Below, piece by piece: positions 51,711-60,036 of a DNA stretch of 64,000 nucleotides. Within the stretch, counting starts at the first letter, position 1. Every line of letters begins with the position of its first letter. The notes beneath the pieces were generated by a model. It was given only the letters and a program-made list of their open reading frames with translations, was not told where the DNA came from and searched no databases. A program made the translations under genes and the position numbers. This DNA is from Dehalococcoidia bacterium (GTDB taxonomy: Bacteria; Chloroflexota; Dehalococcoidia; Lucifugimonadales; SHYT01): the NCBI GenBank assembly GCA_009693045.1, contig SHXZ01000012.1, positions 1 to 64,000 of the forward strand. Direction: 5' to 3'.

Positions 51711-54104
51711 ATGACGGAAGCCCACGAGCGAACGACTGACGTAGCAATCTCCGGTCCCACCCCTTCCGCCGCCACCAATCTCCTCTCCGGCCTCAACGCC
51801 GCGCAGCGCGAGGCAGTGGAGCACATAGACGGCCCGCTGCTCATCGTTGCTGGGCCGGGGTCCGGCAAGACGCGGGTCATCGTCCACCGCATCGCGTACC
51901 TGGTGCGCGTCGTGGGCGTCTCGCCCTCCCGCATCTGCGCGGTCACGTTCACCAACAAGGCCGCGCGGGAGATGCGGGACCGCCTGGGGAGGCTCCTCGG
52001 TACGCAGGCCGAGCGGCTCACCGCGGGCACCTTCCACGCCCTCTGCGCCCAGATATTACGCCGCGACGGCGCAGCCATCGGCATCTCCAAGGACTTCGTC
52101 ATCTACGATTCCGACGACCAGACCTCCGTGCTCAAGCGCGCCTTTGACGCCGAGCAGATAGACCCCAAGCACTTCTCGCCCAACGCCGTCCACGCCGCCA
52201 TCTCGCGGGCCAAGGCCAAGCTCATTGACGTGGAGACGTACACCGCGCAGGCCGTCGCACCCTACGACCGCGTCGTCGCGCGCGTGTACGCCCGCTACCA
52301 GGTCATGCTCGCGCAGAGTCAGGCGGTGGACTTTGACGACCTGCTCTTCAGGGCCTACGTCCTCTTCCGTGACCACCCCGAGGTGCTGGAGAAGTACCAG
52401 TCGCGGTACCAGCACCTGCTCGTGGACGAGTTCCAGGACACGAACGTGGCGCAGTACGCGCTGGCGCGGCAGCTCGCGGGCAGGCAGCACAACATCTGCG
52501 CCGTCGGCGACCCGGACCAGGCCATCTACTCGTGGCGCCACGCCGACGTGCGCAACATCCTGAGCTTCCAGCGCGACTTCCCCGGCGCCAAGGTCGTGCG
52601 GCTGGAGACTAACTACCGCTCCACGCCCTACGTCATCCAGGCCGCGGCGGGCGTCATCGCGGCCAACACGCAGCGCATTGAGAAGGACCTGGTCCCACAC
52701 AAGACCGGCGGCGTCCCCGTTGTCATCACCGAGGCGTACAACGAGGAGGAAGAGGCGCATTGGGTGGTACGCGAGGCCGACCGGCTACGCCGCGACGAGG
52801 GCTTCCGCTACGGCGACTGCGCCGTGCTCTACCGCGTCAACGCCCAGTCGCGCGCCTTTGAGGAGGCGTGCCTGCGGTACGGCCTGCCGTACCGGCTGGT
52901 AGGCGCGGTGCGGTTCTACCAGCGCAAGGAGGTCAAGGACCTAGTGTCGTACTTGCGGCTGGCGATGAACCCGCAGGACGAGGTGAGCCTGGCGCGCGTG
53001 CTCAACGTCCCGCCGCGCGGCATCGGGCAGAAGTCCGCCGACGACCTGGTGCGCTGGGCCCGCGAGCTGGGTGTCTCCACCGTGGAGGCCGTCCACCGGG
53101 TCGCCAACCTCTCTCCCCAGCCCTCTCCCCGATACGGGGAGAGGGAGCGGACGGCCCCCCTCTCCGCCGACCTCACCCCTAGCCCCTCTCCATACTATGG
53201 AGAGGGGGAACGTGGGGGCGACGCCATCCCCATCACCCGCATTGCCCGCGTGCCGCTCGCCCGCTTCTCCGAGCTGGTCCGCGCCCTCGCCGACGCCGTC
53301 ACCACCGTCTCGGCACTGGAGGTGCTGGACCTGGCGCTGGAGCGCACCGGCTACAAGGAGTTCCTGCTGAAGGCCGAGGAGGGCGGCGAGGAACGCTGGG
53401 ACAACGTGCAGGAGCTGCGCGCCCTCGCCGCCGAGTTCGCCGAAATGCCGCCGCCGGAGGGCCTCGTGGCGTTCCTGGAGCGCGTCGCCCTCGTCTCCGA
53501 CACCGACAACTTGGACGAGGCCAAGGACGGCCTCACCCTCATCACGCTGCACCAGGCCAAGGGGCTGGAGTTCCGCGCCGTGTTCCTCACGGGCCTGGAG
53601 GAGGGCCTGCTGCCGCACATCCGCTCCATGGACGACCCGCAGCAGCTTGAGGAGGAGCGCCGCCTGTGCTACGTGGGCATCACGCGCGCGGAGGAGCGGC
53701 TGTACCTGACGCGGGCGTTCCGGCGGCACACCGCGGGCGGGAGCATGGCGGGCATGCCATCACGGTTCCTGAAGGACATCCCCGTTACCGCCCTCACCCA
53801 TCCCTCAACGCTCCAGAAGACGACGGTCCCCGAGCCACGCATGACCCGCCGTGAGCGGGAGCGCGCCGCGAGCCTCACCCCCGGCCCCTCTCCACTTAAT
53901 GTGGAGAGGGGAGGTGCAGCCAGGCCTGCCGCGCCCGACAAGCCCGCGCTGCGCCCCGGCGACCACGTTCGCCACGCCAAGTTCGGCGAGGGCGTCGTCG
54001 TCAGCTTCCAGCCCTCCGGCAGCGACCACGAGGTGACGGTGGCGTTTGCGGAGGGCGGCGTCAAGCGGCTGCTGTACAGCATGGCGCCGCTGGAGCGGGT
54101 GTAG
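51711..54104 (+). CDS. UvrD/PcrA-type DNA helicase
   Basis: 3'-5' superfamily 1 helicase for repair and replication-fork clearing. 797 residues. Walker A IVAGPGSGKTRVIVHRIAYL, motif Ia FTNKAAREMRDRL, motif II LLVDEFQDTN, motif III GDPDQAIYSWRHAD, motif IV LETNYRST, motif V TLHQAKGLEFRAVFL and motif VI YVGITRAEERLYL are intact. Residues about 466-505 in the 2B region and about 720-740 in the C-terminal linker are palindrome-encoded inserts (SPQPSPRYGERER, LTPSPSPYYGEGER, LTPGPSPLNVERG). The C-terminus (HAKFGEGVVVSFQP) is the usual RNAP-interacting Tudor-like end. Confidence 0.94.
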   Translation: MTEAHERTTDVAISGPTPSAATNLLSGLNAAQREAVEHIDGPLLIVAGPGSGKTRVIVHRIAYLVRVVGVSPSRICAVTFTNKAAREMRDRLGRLLGTQAERLTAGTFHALCAQILRRDGAAIGISKDFVIYDSDDQTSVLKRAFDAEQIDPKHFSPNAVHAAISRAKAKLIDVETYTAQAVAPYDRVVARVYARYQVMLAQSQAVDFDDLLFRAYVLFRDHPEVLEKYQSRYQHLLVDEFQDTNVAQYALARQLAGRQHNICAVGDPDQAIYSWRHADVRNILSFQRDFPGAKVVRLETNYRSTPYVIQAAAGVIAANTQRIEKDLVPHKTGGVPVVITEAYNEEEEAHWVVREADRLRRDEGFRYGDCAVLYRVNAQSRAFEEACLRYGLPYRLVGAVRFYQRKEVKDLVSYLRLAMNPQDEVSLARVLNVPPRGIGQKSADDLVRWARELGVSTVEAVHRVANLSPQPSPRYGERERTAPLSADLTPSPSPYYGEGERGGDAIPITRIARVPLARFSELVRALADAVTTVSALEVLDLALERTGYKEFLLKAEEGGEERWDNVQELRALAAEFAEMPPPEGLVAFLERVALVSDTDNLDEAKDGLTLITLHQAKGLEFRAVFLTGLEEGLLPHIRSMDDPQQLEEERRLCYVGITRAEERLYLTRAFRRHTAGGSMAGMPSRFLKDIPVTALTHPSTLQKTTVPEPRMTRRERERAASLTPGPSPLNVERGGAARPAAPDKPALRPGDHVRHAKFGEGVVVSFQPSGSDHEVTVAFAEGGVKRLLYSMAPLERV
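53121..53208. repeat. Two palindromic repeats in frame inside uvrD
   Basis: CCCTCTCCCC..GGGGAGAGGG (53121-53145) and CCCCTCTCCATACTATGGAGAGGGG (53183-53207), the second with the same CTCACCCCTAGC prefix as the DUF559 element ends. Both keep the helicase frame open. Confidence 0.92.
53885..53911. repeat. Third palindromic repeat in uvrD
   Basis: CCCCTCTCCAC TTAAT GTGGAGAGGGG with a CTCACCCCCGG prefix, in frame in the C-terminal linker. Confidence 0.92.
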
Positions 54105-54143
54105 AGGATCTGGAGATAACGCTGATGTTGGAAATATATTGTA

Positions 54144-54159
54144 GTATCATTTGTGATAC
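54144..54159. promoter_or_regulatory. Inverted-repeat operator candidate
   Basis: GTATCA-TTTG-TGATAC, a perfect 6-bp-arm dyad in an AT-rich stretch 20 bases before the DUF4160 gene. It is a good candidate site for the XRE protein encoded second. Confidence 0.55.
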
Positions 54160-54179
54160 GCTGTGTGTGTCGATAGAGC

Positions 54180-54374
54180 ATGACGAGGAAACGGGTTGGC
54201 GGGTTCATCTTCGTAACGTACAAAGGCGACCACGGGCCGCCACATGTCCACATCTATCAGGGTCACAGGCACCTCGGAAAGTGGGATATCAAGCAAAAGA
54301 AGCCGATGGGTACCATTGAAGTGACTAGCAAGCTGAAAGCCGCACTGAAGCAAGCTGGCTACCTGGAGGAATAA
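54180..54374 (+). CDS. DUF4160 domain protein
   Basis: 64 residues: RVGGFIFVTYKGDHGPPHVHIYQG, then LGKWDIKQKKPMGTIEVTSK and AALKQAGYLE. The 'HGPPHVHI' motif is the DUF4160 signature. Such genes usually sit next to DUF2442 genes in toxin-antitoxin-like pairs. Six bases separate it from the next ORF. Function in this family is not established. Confidence 0.85.
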   Translation: MTRKRVGGFIFVTYKGDHGPPHVHIYQGHRHLGKWDIKQKKPMGTIEVTSKLKAALKQAGYLEE

Positions 54375-54380
54375 CGCGCA

Positions 54381-54929
54381 ATGGCTACCGCACGACCGGT
54401 GCAATTAAACGCCGCTAAGCAGAACGCACACTCGTTGAAGGATGTATACCTTACTTTCCAGCGCGTTGTGACGATTCCGTCTGGCCGTACTATCCTTGCC
54501 CTCATGTCCAACGGCAAGGAATACGTTGTGCACCTGAGTGATATCCCAGAGACCGATTCATCTGGCATCCAGTCTTGCCGGGTATCACGACATAGAGACT
54601 ACGTACTGGTCATCCAGGAGTCTGGCAACAGAATTGACTTGCCGTGGGACGCTGTCCTCTACCACGCCGAGCCAGACTACCCCTACTACAAGGGCCGGGC
54701 CTCGCAACAGCGAGAGGAAAAGGAAACAGCCCAACGCATCGGCGCGCAGTTGCGGGCGCTGCGTAAGCGGCGCGGTCTCACGGTGACGGCGCTGGCGCAG
54801 GCGGCGGGCATGGAACGTCCCAACCTCAGCCGGCTAGAACATGGCAAGCACCTGCCGAGCCTGGCGACGCTGGAGCGCGTCGCCAAGGCGCTGCGCGTGC
54901 CGGTGGCTGAACTGGTCGCCGCTGACTGA
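54381..54929 (+). CDS. DUF2442-like plus XRE helix-turn-helix regulator
   Basis: 182 residues. The N-terminal half (GRTILALMSNGKEYVVHLSD, NRIDLPWDAVLYHAEPDYPYY) looks like the DUF2442 fold (usually IxVxLSDGRxxxVPL). The C-terminal half is a full XRE HTH: IGAQLRALRKRRGLTVTALAQAAGMERPNLSRLEHGKHLPSLATLERVAKAL. As antitoxin-like repressor it would bind the dyad at 54144 and control both genes. Confidence 0.85.
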   Translation: MATARPVQLNAAKQNAHSLKDVYLTFQRVVTIPSGRTILALMSNGKEYVVHLSDIPETDSSGIQSCRVSRHRDYVLVIQESGNRIDLPWDAVLYHAEPDYPYYKGRASQQREEKETAQRIGAQLRALRKRRGLTVTALAQAAGMERPNLSRLEHGKHLPSLATLERVAKALRVPVAELVAAD

Positions 54930-55004
54930 GAAGGGGGAGCGCACGGGGGCTAGAAGTCCCCTCGCCGTTCTTACCCTTCCGTCCTACGTGGTAGTACAGC
55001 CCAA

Positions 55005-55376
55005 TCAACCTCTCGCGCCGGAGCCGTCGCGGTCCAACGCCCAGACCAGGCTGGCGGCGAGGCGTTGGGGCGCGGCGCCTCGCTCTTGGGCGGTCTTGAG
55101 GAGCAGTGAGTAGGCTCGCATGGGCGTAAGGCCCAGGGTGCGCGCGAGGGCCTCTTTGTGTTCCGGCAGCAGCACGGCGCCCTGGTGGTAGCACGGGATG
55201 TTGAGGGCAAACACGTAGTCGGGTGTTGCCCAGGCCTGCCTGGACGCGGAAGCCTCGTCCACGTCCAGAGGGCCAGACTCGCGGTTGAGCAACGCGACCA
55301 TGCGCTGCTCCCGGTCCTGGAGGCCGGCGGCTGATTGTGTCGCCTCCTGGAACATCCTGGCGAGTTCTTCTAGCAA
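55005..55376 (-). CDS. Hypothetical protein, 123 aa
   Basis: TTG 55376 or an internal ATG at 55355. Helical, with QDREQRMVALLNRESGPLD and a conserved-looking middle YVFALNIPCYHQGAVLLPEHKEALARTLGLTPMRAYSLLLKTAQERG. No family was recognised. No ribosome site stands out, so the start is unsure. It is convergent with the XRE gene. Confidence 0.5.
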   Translation of the reverse strand: MLEELARMFQEATQSAAGLQDREQRMVALLNRESGPLDVDEASASRQAWATPDYVFALNIPCYHQGAVLLPEHKEALARTLGLTPMRAYSLLLKTAQERGAAPQRLAASLVWALDRDGSGARG

Positions 55377-55479
55377 CGCGGTACTCCGAATGGTGACCTC
55401 ATCGCCTTGTGCCCCGTTGGGTTCGCACGTTGAGCTTCTACCTCATCGCCTGCAGGGCCCGCGTGGGCGGACCCTCACC

Positions 55480-55682
55480 CTAATCCCCTCTCGCTGGGGG
55501 AGAGGGGATTAGCCCCTTCGCCTGAGTGTAGTGTCTGAAGAAGACCTAGATATAGGACGAGGCCCAGACCAACTCGCTTTGAAACGCCATAACTTACCTT
55601 GAAGAAGTGGTGCGGCCTCAGCGAACCAGATCCTCCCCGCCCCGCCAACCTAACCCCTAGCCCCTTCCCTTTAGGGAAGGGG
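55480..55682. repeat. Two palindromic repeats in a gene-free gap
   Basis: CTAATCCCCTCTC / GAGAGGGGATTAG (55480-55492 / 55500-55512) and CCCCTTCCCT-TTA-GGGAAGGGG (55661-55682, preceded by CTAACCCCTAG). The interval 55377-55741 has no gene. Confidence 0.88.
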
Positions 55683-55741
55683 GAACAATCACTCCACGAG
55701 GATTCGCGGCTCTTTTACGGCAACGTGGTACTAACCTGCCC

Positions 55742-56110
55742 TCATTCTAGCGGATACCTGGCGCGGTCAAGGGAGCAGGTCTCGCCGAGAACGGCCTGGT
55801 GGAGGAGGATGTGGAGCCGGGGGTCGCGGCGCTTAACGGTGCGATGGGCTTCGCCACGCACCTCCCAGCCTTTGAGGCGGCACACGGCGGCCCAGGTAAA
55901 GCCTTTGTTTGTGTCCAGGCCTTCGGCTTTGAGGAGGCGGGCGACGCGGCGAAGGGCGCTACGGCGCTCGGCGAGGCATTCGTAGCGGCGCTGGAGGGCT
56001 ACGAGGCCCCGCTCGGTCCGCGCCATCTCCTGTTCGAGGACGGCGAGCTGGCCGGCTAGACTCGGGGGCGCGGAGCCCGAGCGCGTCAACACCATCTCTG
56101 CCGCTGGCAT
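55742..56110 (-). CDS. Unknown protein, third gene of the dinB SOS operon
   Basis: 122 residues. A coiled-coil-like helix (LAGQLAVLEQEMARTERGLVALQRRYECLAERRSALRRVARLL) is followed by GLDTNKGFTWAAVCRLKGWEVRGEAHRTVKRRDPRLHILLHQ. No family recognised. ATG 56110 overlaps the stop of the previous gene by 25 bases; ATG 56095 is an alternative. Its position suggests a DNA-damage role. Confidence 0.7.
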   Translation of the reverse strand: MPAAEMVLTRSGSAPPSLAGQLAVLEQEMARTERGLVALQRRYECLAERRSALRRVARLLKAEGLDTNKGFTWAAVCRLKGWEVRGEAHRTVKRRDPRLHILLHQAVLGETCSLDRARYPLE

Positions 56111-56343
56111 TCCGCTATGACCTTCCCAAGCTCCATTGAGGCGCCTTCGCTCTGGATTTCGGAGAGGATTGTGGCCAGGTGCTCGCCGCGCACGCCGGAA
56201 GAGCGGACGACGCCGACGACCCAGCTCAGGTTTTGCAGGTCTCGATCTTTGCTTTGGCCGTTTCGCTCAAGGAATGTGATGAGGGACTTTTTGACGTAGA
56301 GGCGTGTTGTTTCTTCAAGGCCCAGAGCGCGCGACGTGCTCAT
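56086..56343 (-). CDS. Unknown protein, second gene of the dinB SOS operon
   Basis: 85 residues from ATG 56343 (AGAGG upstream): LGLEETTRLYVKKSLITFLERNGQSKDRDLQNLSWVVGVVRSSGVRGEHLATILSEIQ, all helical. There is no signal peptide and no known domain. It lies 49 bases after dinB on the same strand and overlaps the next gene. Confidence 0.7.
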   Translation of the reverse strand: MSTSRALGLEETTRLYVKKSLITFLERNGQSKDRDLQNLSWVVGVVRSSGVRGEHLATILSEIQSEGASMELGKVIAECQRQRWC

Positions 56344-56392
56344 GAGTGCCTCTTTCAGGATACCAGGTTTCAGAGAGCCGCCGAGTGGGACT

Positions 56393-57616
56393 TTAGCGCG
56401 AGAGGGCGCTGGAGCGGAGCAGGTATTTGCCGCGCTCCTCCGGGAAGGCGTTGCGAAGCTCGTGGGTGAGGCCGGTCTGGACGGAGACGTAGCCGTATTT
56501 CTGGCGGATGGTGTCCAGGGCGCTGGCGAGACGCTCATCGCGCTCCGCTTCCAGGAGGCCGAGCTGGCCGGAGTCCTTGGCGAGCTGGTCAACGCCGACG
56601 CCGATGAGGCGCACACTTCGGCGTCCGCCCTTGGCCTCGGCGGCGAGCTCGCGGGCGAGCAGGGCTTCGGCGGCGGCGAAGACGGCGCCGTCGGAGCGGA
56701 CGGGGCGCGCGAAGGTGCGGTGGCGGCTGAGGGTGGTGAAGTCGTCCCAGCGGAGGTGCAGGACGACGGCCCGGGCGGCCATGCGCTGCGACCTGAGTTC
56801 GGCGCAGACGCGGTCTCCCAGGTAACGGAGGGTTCCGCGAAGGAGGGGGAGTTCCAGGGTGTCCTGGCCGAAGGTGGTCGCGCGGCTGATGGACTTGGGG
56901 TCGCCGGCGGCGACGACGGCGGTGTCATCCAGGCCCTGGGCGGAGCGCCAGACGACGTCGCCCCAGGCGCCGAGCAGACGGCGGAGCGTGGCCGGAGGTG
57001 TGCGGGCGATGTCGCCGATGGTGGCGATGCCGGCTTGTTTGAGGAGCGGCTCGGTCTTTTCGCCGACGCCGGGAAGCTCGCGGACGGAGCGCGGCGCCAG
57101 GAACGCTGCCTCGTGGCCGTGCCCGACGGTGAGCAGGCCGTCGGGCTTGCAGGCGTCGGAGGCGACCTTGGCGACGACGCGGCTGGTGGCGATTCCGACG
57201 GAGGCGGTGATGCGCAGCTCGTCCTTGACGCGGCGCTTCATCTCGGCGGCCACGCGCTCGGACGGGCCGTAGAGGGACTCAAAGCCGGTCATGTCCAGGT
57301 AGGCTTCATCGAGGCCCATTGACTGGAGGAACGGCGTGTAGTCGCCGAGGATGGCCAGGAAGCGCCGGGAGACCTCCAGGTAGTGGTCAAAGCGGCCGGA
57401 GATGAACCGGGTGTGGGGGCAGAGGCGGTAGGCTTGGGCGAGGGACATGCCGGCGTGGAGGCCGTAGCGCCGGGCCTCGTAGGAGGCGCAGGCGACGACG
57501 CCGCGGCAGCCGGGCTGGCCGCCGACGACGACGGGAATGCCGATGAGGGAGGGGTCGAGCGTACGCTCCACGGCCACGAAGAAGGCGTCCAGGTCAGCGT
57601 GGAAGATGGTGCGCAT
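56393..57616 (-). CDS. dinB: DNA polymerase IV (Y-family)
   Basis: Translesion polymerase. 407 residues: FHADLDAFFVAVERTLDP (metal Asp), ASYEARRYGLHAGMSLAQA, SMGLDEAYLDMTGFE (SxDE-type catalytic site), then the HhH thumb (GVGEKTEPLLKQAGIATIGDIA) and the little-finger domain. ATG 57616 has GGAG upstream and the usual MRTIFHADLDAFF start; the frame opens at 57706 upstream of the LexA box. Confidence 0.95.
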   Translation of the reverse strand: MRTIFHADLDAFFVAVERTLDPSLIGIPVVVGGQPGCRGVVACASYEARRYGLHAGMSLAQAYRLCPHTRFISGRFDHYLEVSRRFLAILGDYTPFLQSMGLDEAYLDMTGFESLYGPSERVAAEMKRRVKDELRITASVGIATSRVVAKVASDACKPDGLLTVGHGHEAAFLAPRSVRELPGVGEKTEPLLKQAGIATIGDIARTPPATLRRLLGAWGDVVWRSAQGLDDTAVVAAGDPKSISRATTFGQDTLELPLLRGTLRYLGDRVCAELRSQRMAARAVVLHLRWDDFTTLSRHRTFARPVRSDGAVFAAAEALLARELAAEAKGGRRSVRLIGVGVDQLAKDSGQLGLLEAERDERLASALDTIRQKYGYVSVQTGLTHELRNAFPEERGKYLLRSSALSR

Positions 57617-57635
57617 GGTGCTCCTTACCGTTATG

Positions 57636-57647
57636 GAACATACGTTC
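57636..57647 (-). promoter_or_regulatory. LexA (SOS) box upstream of dinB
   Basis: GAACATACGTTC matches GAAC-RNRY-GTTC, 19 bases before ATG 57616. It matches the radical SAM box at 14696 in both core and spacing. Confidence 0.8.
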
Positions 57648-57693
57648 TCATATAAGCATAACGTAGGGAGAGTGTCAAGGAAAAACGGCTCGG

Positions 57694-57846
57694 CGTTCTC
57701 TTGCATTGGTGTTGATGAGGATGGAAGGCGCCCTCACCCAACCGCCCCGACCCCACCACATTCCCCCTCTCCATACGATGGAGAGGGGGAATGTGGTGGA
57801 CGACTAGAGCACCAGGAAAGCATATCCTTTTCAACGCCACAGAACC
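57694..57846. mobile_element. MITE-like element, family 2, copy 2
   Basis: 153 nt with ends CGTTCTCTTGCATTGGTG and CAACGCCACAGAACC, matching 47063-47214. Its centre is a 41-bp palindrome around CCCCCTCTCCATACGATGGAGAGGGGG. Copies 1 and 2 share TGATGxGGAxGGAAGGCGCC after the left end. Confidence 0.75.
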
Positions 57847-57926
57847 GTGAGGACAGTGGTGGGTCAAATTCAAAATCCCCGGGGCATTGACTTCGACACG
57901 GTCGAGAAAGCCTGCGACTGCAAACT

Positions 57927-58342
57927 TCAAAGCAACTGCTGCCAACAATTGAAGTACTGTTGGCCTAGTTTCCGAATCGTATGTAGTTGCACGACTTTGC
58001 GACCACCAGGGGCGTAATATGTCAGCCCTGGAACGGCGACAGAGGGAACTACATAGACTTCGGGTACCGCGGTCGTTTCAGCGATCTTGTCCAGGAAAGT
58101 CACGAAGATCAAGAAATGGTTGTTTTTCTGACTGACGTTATCAACGGGCCAGGCAGTCTTGCCAGCCCTTTTACGTCCACAGTGACGACATCGCCAGACG
58201 CACGGACGACTACCACATCTACCGACTTTTTGTTACCCAACGTAAGTATGGCCTCGGCTCCTAACCGATGCAAGATCGAAAGAACATAAAATTCCGCAGC
58301 CAGGTTTGTGTTGTAGTTGCCCATCGCCGTCCCTCGCCCCAC
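57927..58342 (-). pseudogene. PD-(D/E)XK-nuclease-like protein, frameshifted
   Basis: The first part (58342-58109) reads NTNLAAEFYVLSILHRLGAEAILTLGNKKSVDVVVVRASGDVVTVDVKGLA, with a nuclease-like D..V-D-VKG core. Near 58150 the frame changes; the other frame reads WPVDNVSQKNNHFLIFVTFLD and PEVYVVPSVAVPGLTYYAPGGRKVVQL to 57927. The two frames together form one protein of about 135 residues, which suggests a one-base indel. Confidence 0.65.
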
Positions 58343-58493
58343 TTGATAACTGCAGCGTTACATCTGGGTGGAATAGTATATGGCAAACCGGTTGGATGAA
58401 ATTGGCCCAGCATCGCAAGGACGCGTCTTTTGACACGCCATAGACGGCGACGTACTATGGACGGAATACTCCGCGCCCCATGTGGAGGAGACG

Positions 58494-59123
58494 ATGGTAG
58501 AGCCTCACCTGCCCAGGCCGCCGAAGGAGATCCGACAGGAGCTTGAGGCGAAGCGCCGCGAGCGGGTGCCCGGCGGGCAGTTCGTCACCGACAAGTTCCC
58601 GGTCCTCACCTACGGGCCGACGCCCAAGGTGGACCTGGCGACGTTCCGGCTGCGGCTTTTCGGGCTGGTGGAGAAAGAGTGCGAGCTGACCTGGCAGCAG
58701 CTGCTGGCCCTGCCCAAGACGGTGATGACCGCCGACTTCCACTGCGTGACGCAATGGAGCCGCCTGGAGAACACCTGGGAGGGTGTCCGGACGGAGGACG
58801 TGGTCAAACTTATCAAGCTGCGCCCTGAGGTTTCCTACGTGATGGTGCACTGCTACGGCGGGTACAGTACCAACATCTCTCTGGAGGACTTTCTGGAAGA
58901 GAACGTCCTGTTTGCCCACCGGCACGACGGCAAGGAGTTGCCCGCCGACCACGGCGGCCCCCTGCGCCTGGTGATTCCGCAGTTGTACGGATGGAAGAGC
59001 GCCAAGTGGGTGAGCGGCGTTGAGTTCATAAAGGACGACCGCCCAGGCTTCTGGGAGGAGCGCGGCTACCACATGCGCGGCGACCCGTGGAAGGAAGAGC
59101 GGTTCTGGGACGAGTTGATGTAA
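58494..59123 (+). CDS. Molybdopterin-dependent oxidoreductase (sulfite-oxidase-like, single domain)
   Basis: 209 residues. FRLRLFGLVEKECELTWQQLLALP is the start of the oxidoreductase molybdopterin-binding domain, and FHCVTQWSRLENTWEGV contains the Cys that binds molybdenum. LRLVIPQLYGWKSAKWVSGVEFI closes the domain. There is no Tat signal, so it is probably cytoplasmic. The substrate is unknown. ATG 58494 has GGAGGAG upstream; the frame opens at 58482. Confidence 0.9.
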   Translation: MVEPHLPRPPKEIRQELEAKRRERVPGGQFVTDKFPVLTYGPTPKVDLATFRLRLFGLVEKECELTWQQLLALPKTVMTADFHCVTQWSRLENTWEGVRTEDVVKLIKLRPEVSYVMVHCYGGYSTNISLEDFLEENVLFAHRHDGKELPADHGGPLRLVIPQLYGWKSAKWVSGVEFIKDDRPGFWEERGYHMRGDPWKEERFWDELM

Positions 59124-59125
59124 CC

Positions 59126-59611
59126 GTGGCCTCAGCCGCGCGCTCGCCCGCCTCCGGCTCACAACCCAACCGGCACACGCAAGACCTGCTATGGCTCCAA
59201 CGCCTCCGAGTTGAAGGCGTTTTCTCCCTCCTCCCCGACCCGCTATCTCCGCCGCCGCTCTACTACCAGGGCATCGCCGAGTTCAACCACGGCGCGTACT
59301 GGCAGTGCCACGAGACGCTTGAGGGGGTCTGGCGAGAGACTCCCTACCCCCTCAAGCTCTTCTACTACGCGCTGATCAAGGTGGCGGTGGGTTTTGAGCA
59401 CGTTGGCCGCCACCACCAGCGGAGCGCCACGAGCCAGCTCACAACCGCCCTGGCGAACCTGGCACCGTTTCTGCCGACGTTCCTGGGGGTGAGGACGGCG
59501 CCGCTAGCCCGCGAGGCCCAGGCCTGGCTCGAGCGGCTGGCGGAGCCTGACGTGCGGTGGGCGGAGATGGACGCGCTGCCCCGTCCGAAGATCGTGCTGG
59601 CGCTGGAGTGA
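59126..59611 (+). CDS. DUF309 family protein
   Basis: About 161 residues from GTG 59126, two bases after the previous stop. The DUF309 signature YQGIAEFNHGAYWQCHETLEGVWRE is complete, followed by KLFYYALIKVAVGFEH. The family is all-helical and of unknown function. It is probably translated with the oxidoreductase gene. The next 195 bases hold no convincing gene. Confidence 0.85.
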   Translation: MASAARSPASGSQPNRHTQDLLWLQRLRVEGVFSLLPDPLSPPPLYYQGIAEFNHGAYWQCHETLEGVWRETPYPLKLFYYALIKVAVGFEHVGRHHQRSATSQLTTALANLAPFLPTFLGVRTAPLAREAQAWLERLAEPDVRWAEMDALPRPKIVLALE

Positions 59612-59806
59612 ATCGCGCGCTGGCGACAGGGAGGCTGCGAAGATGACACGGAGGGAAGGGCGTGATGGGGCGTTCCTCCGCAGTTGCGACGAGCATCGTG
59701 AAGAAACAGCCGCTTTGCCGGGCCGTCCGGGGTATTGGTGCGGCGAGCCGTGCGGCTTGCGCACGGGATGAACGCTGACGGCCTGGTCCCGGACCACGAC
59801 AACAAA

Positions 59807-59846
59807 CGGTAGAGGGGCGCTCATCCCGGCGAGCGCCCCTCTACCG
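59807..59846. terminator. Bidirectional terminator, 16-bp arms
   Basis: CGGTAGAGGGGCGCTC (59807-59822) pairs perfectly with 59831-59846 around ATCCCGGC, between the convergent DUF309 gene and zinc-ribbon gene. Confidence 0.85.
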
Positions 59847-59865
59847 TGCAGCGGCCTGTGTGACG

Positions 59866-60036
59866 TTATGCGGCTTTCTTCTGGGCGAGCTTGGGCCGCG
59901 ACTGGCCGCCGGCATTCGGCTGGGCAAGCTCAATAATCCGGCTGCAGCTTACGCACTGGAGGTACGCGCCGAAATCGTCGTCTCGGCGCATCACGGTGCC
60001 CCGGCACTTTGGACAGGCGTTGTAGTACATCGTCAT
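59866..60036 (-). CDS. Small zinc-ribbon protein, 56 aa
   Basis: ATG 60036 follows AGGAGG. It has CPKC and, 17 residues later, CVSC (NACPKCRGTVMRRDDDFG, LQCVSCSRIIEL), a one-ribbon fold with a basic, Gln/Lys-rich tail. The function is unknown; the layout resembles archaeal-type transcription-factor ribbons but is too short to assign. Confidence 0.75.
   Translation of the reverse strand: MTMYYNACPKCRGTVMRRDDDFGAYLQCVSCSRIIELAQPNAGGQSRPKLAQKKAA

Noticed and set aside
56336-57322. 328-codon open frame antisense to dinB
   Set aside because: Ala/Gly/Val-rich shadow of the dinB coding strand.
59644-59772. 42-codon ORF after the DUF309 gene
   Set aside because: Weak coding character and no recognisable domain; not enough support to call a gene.
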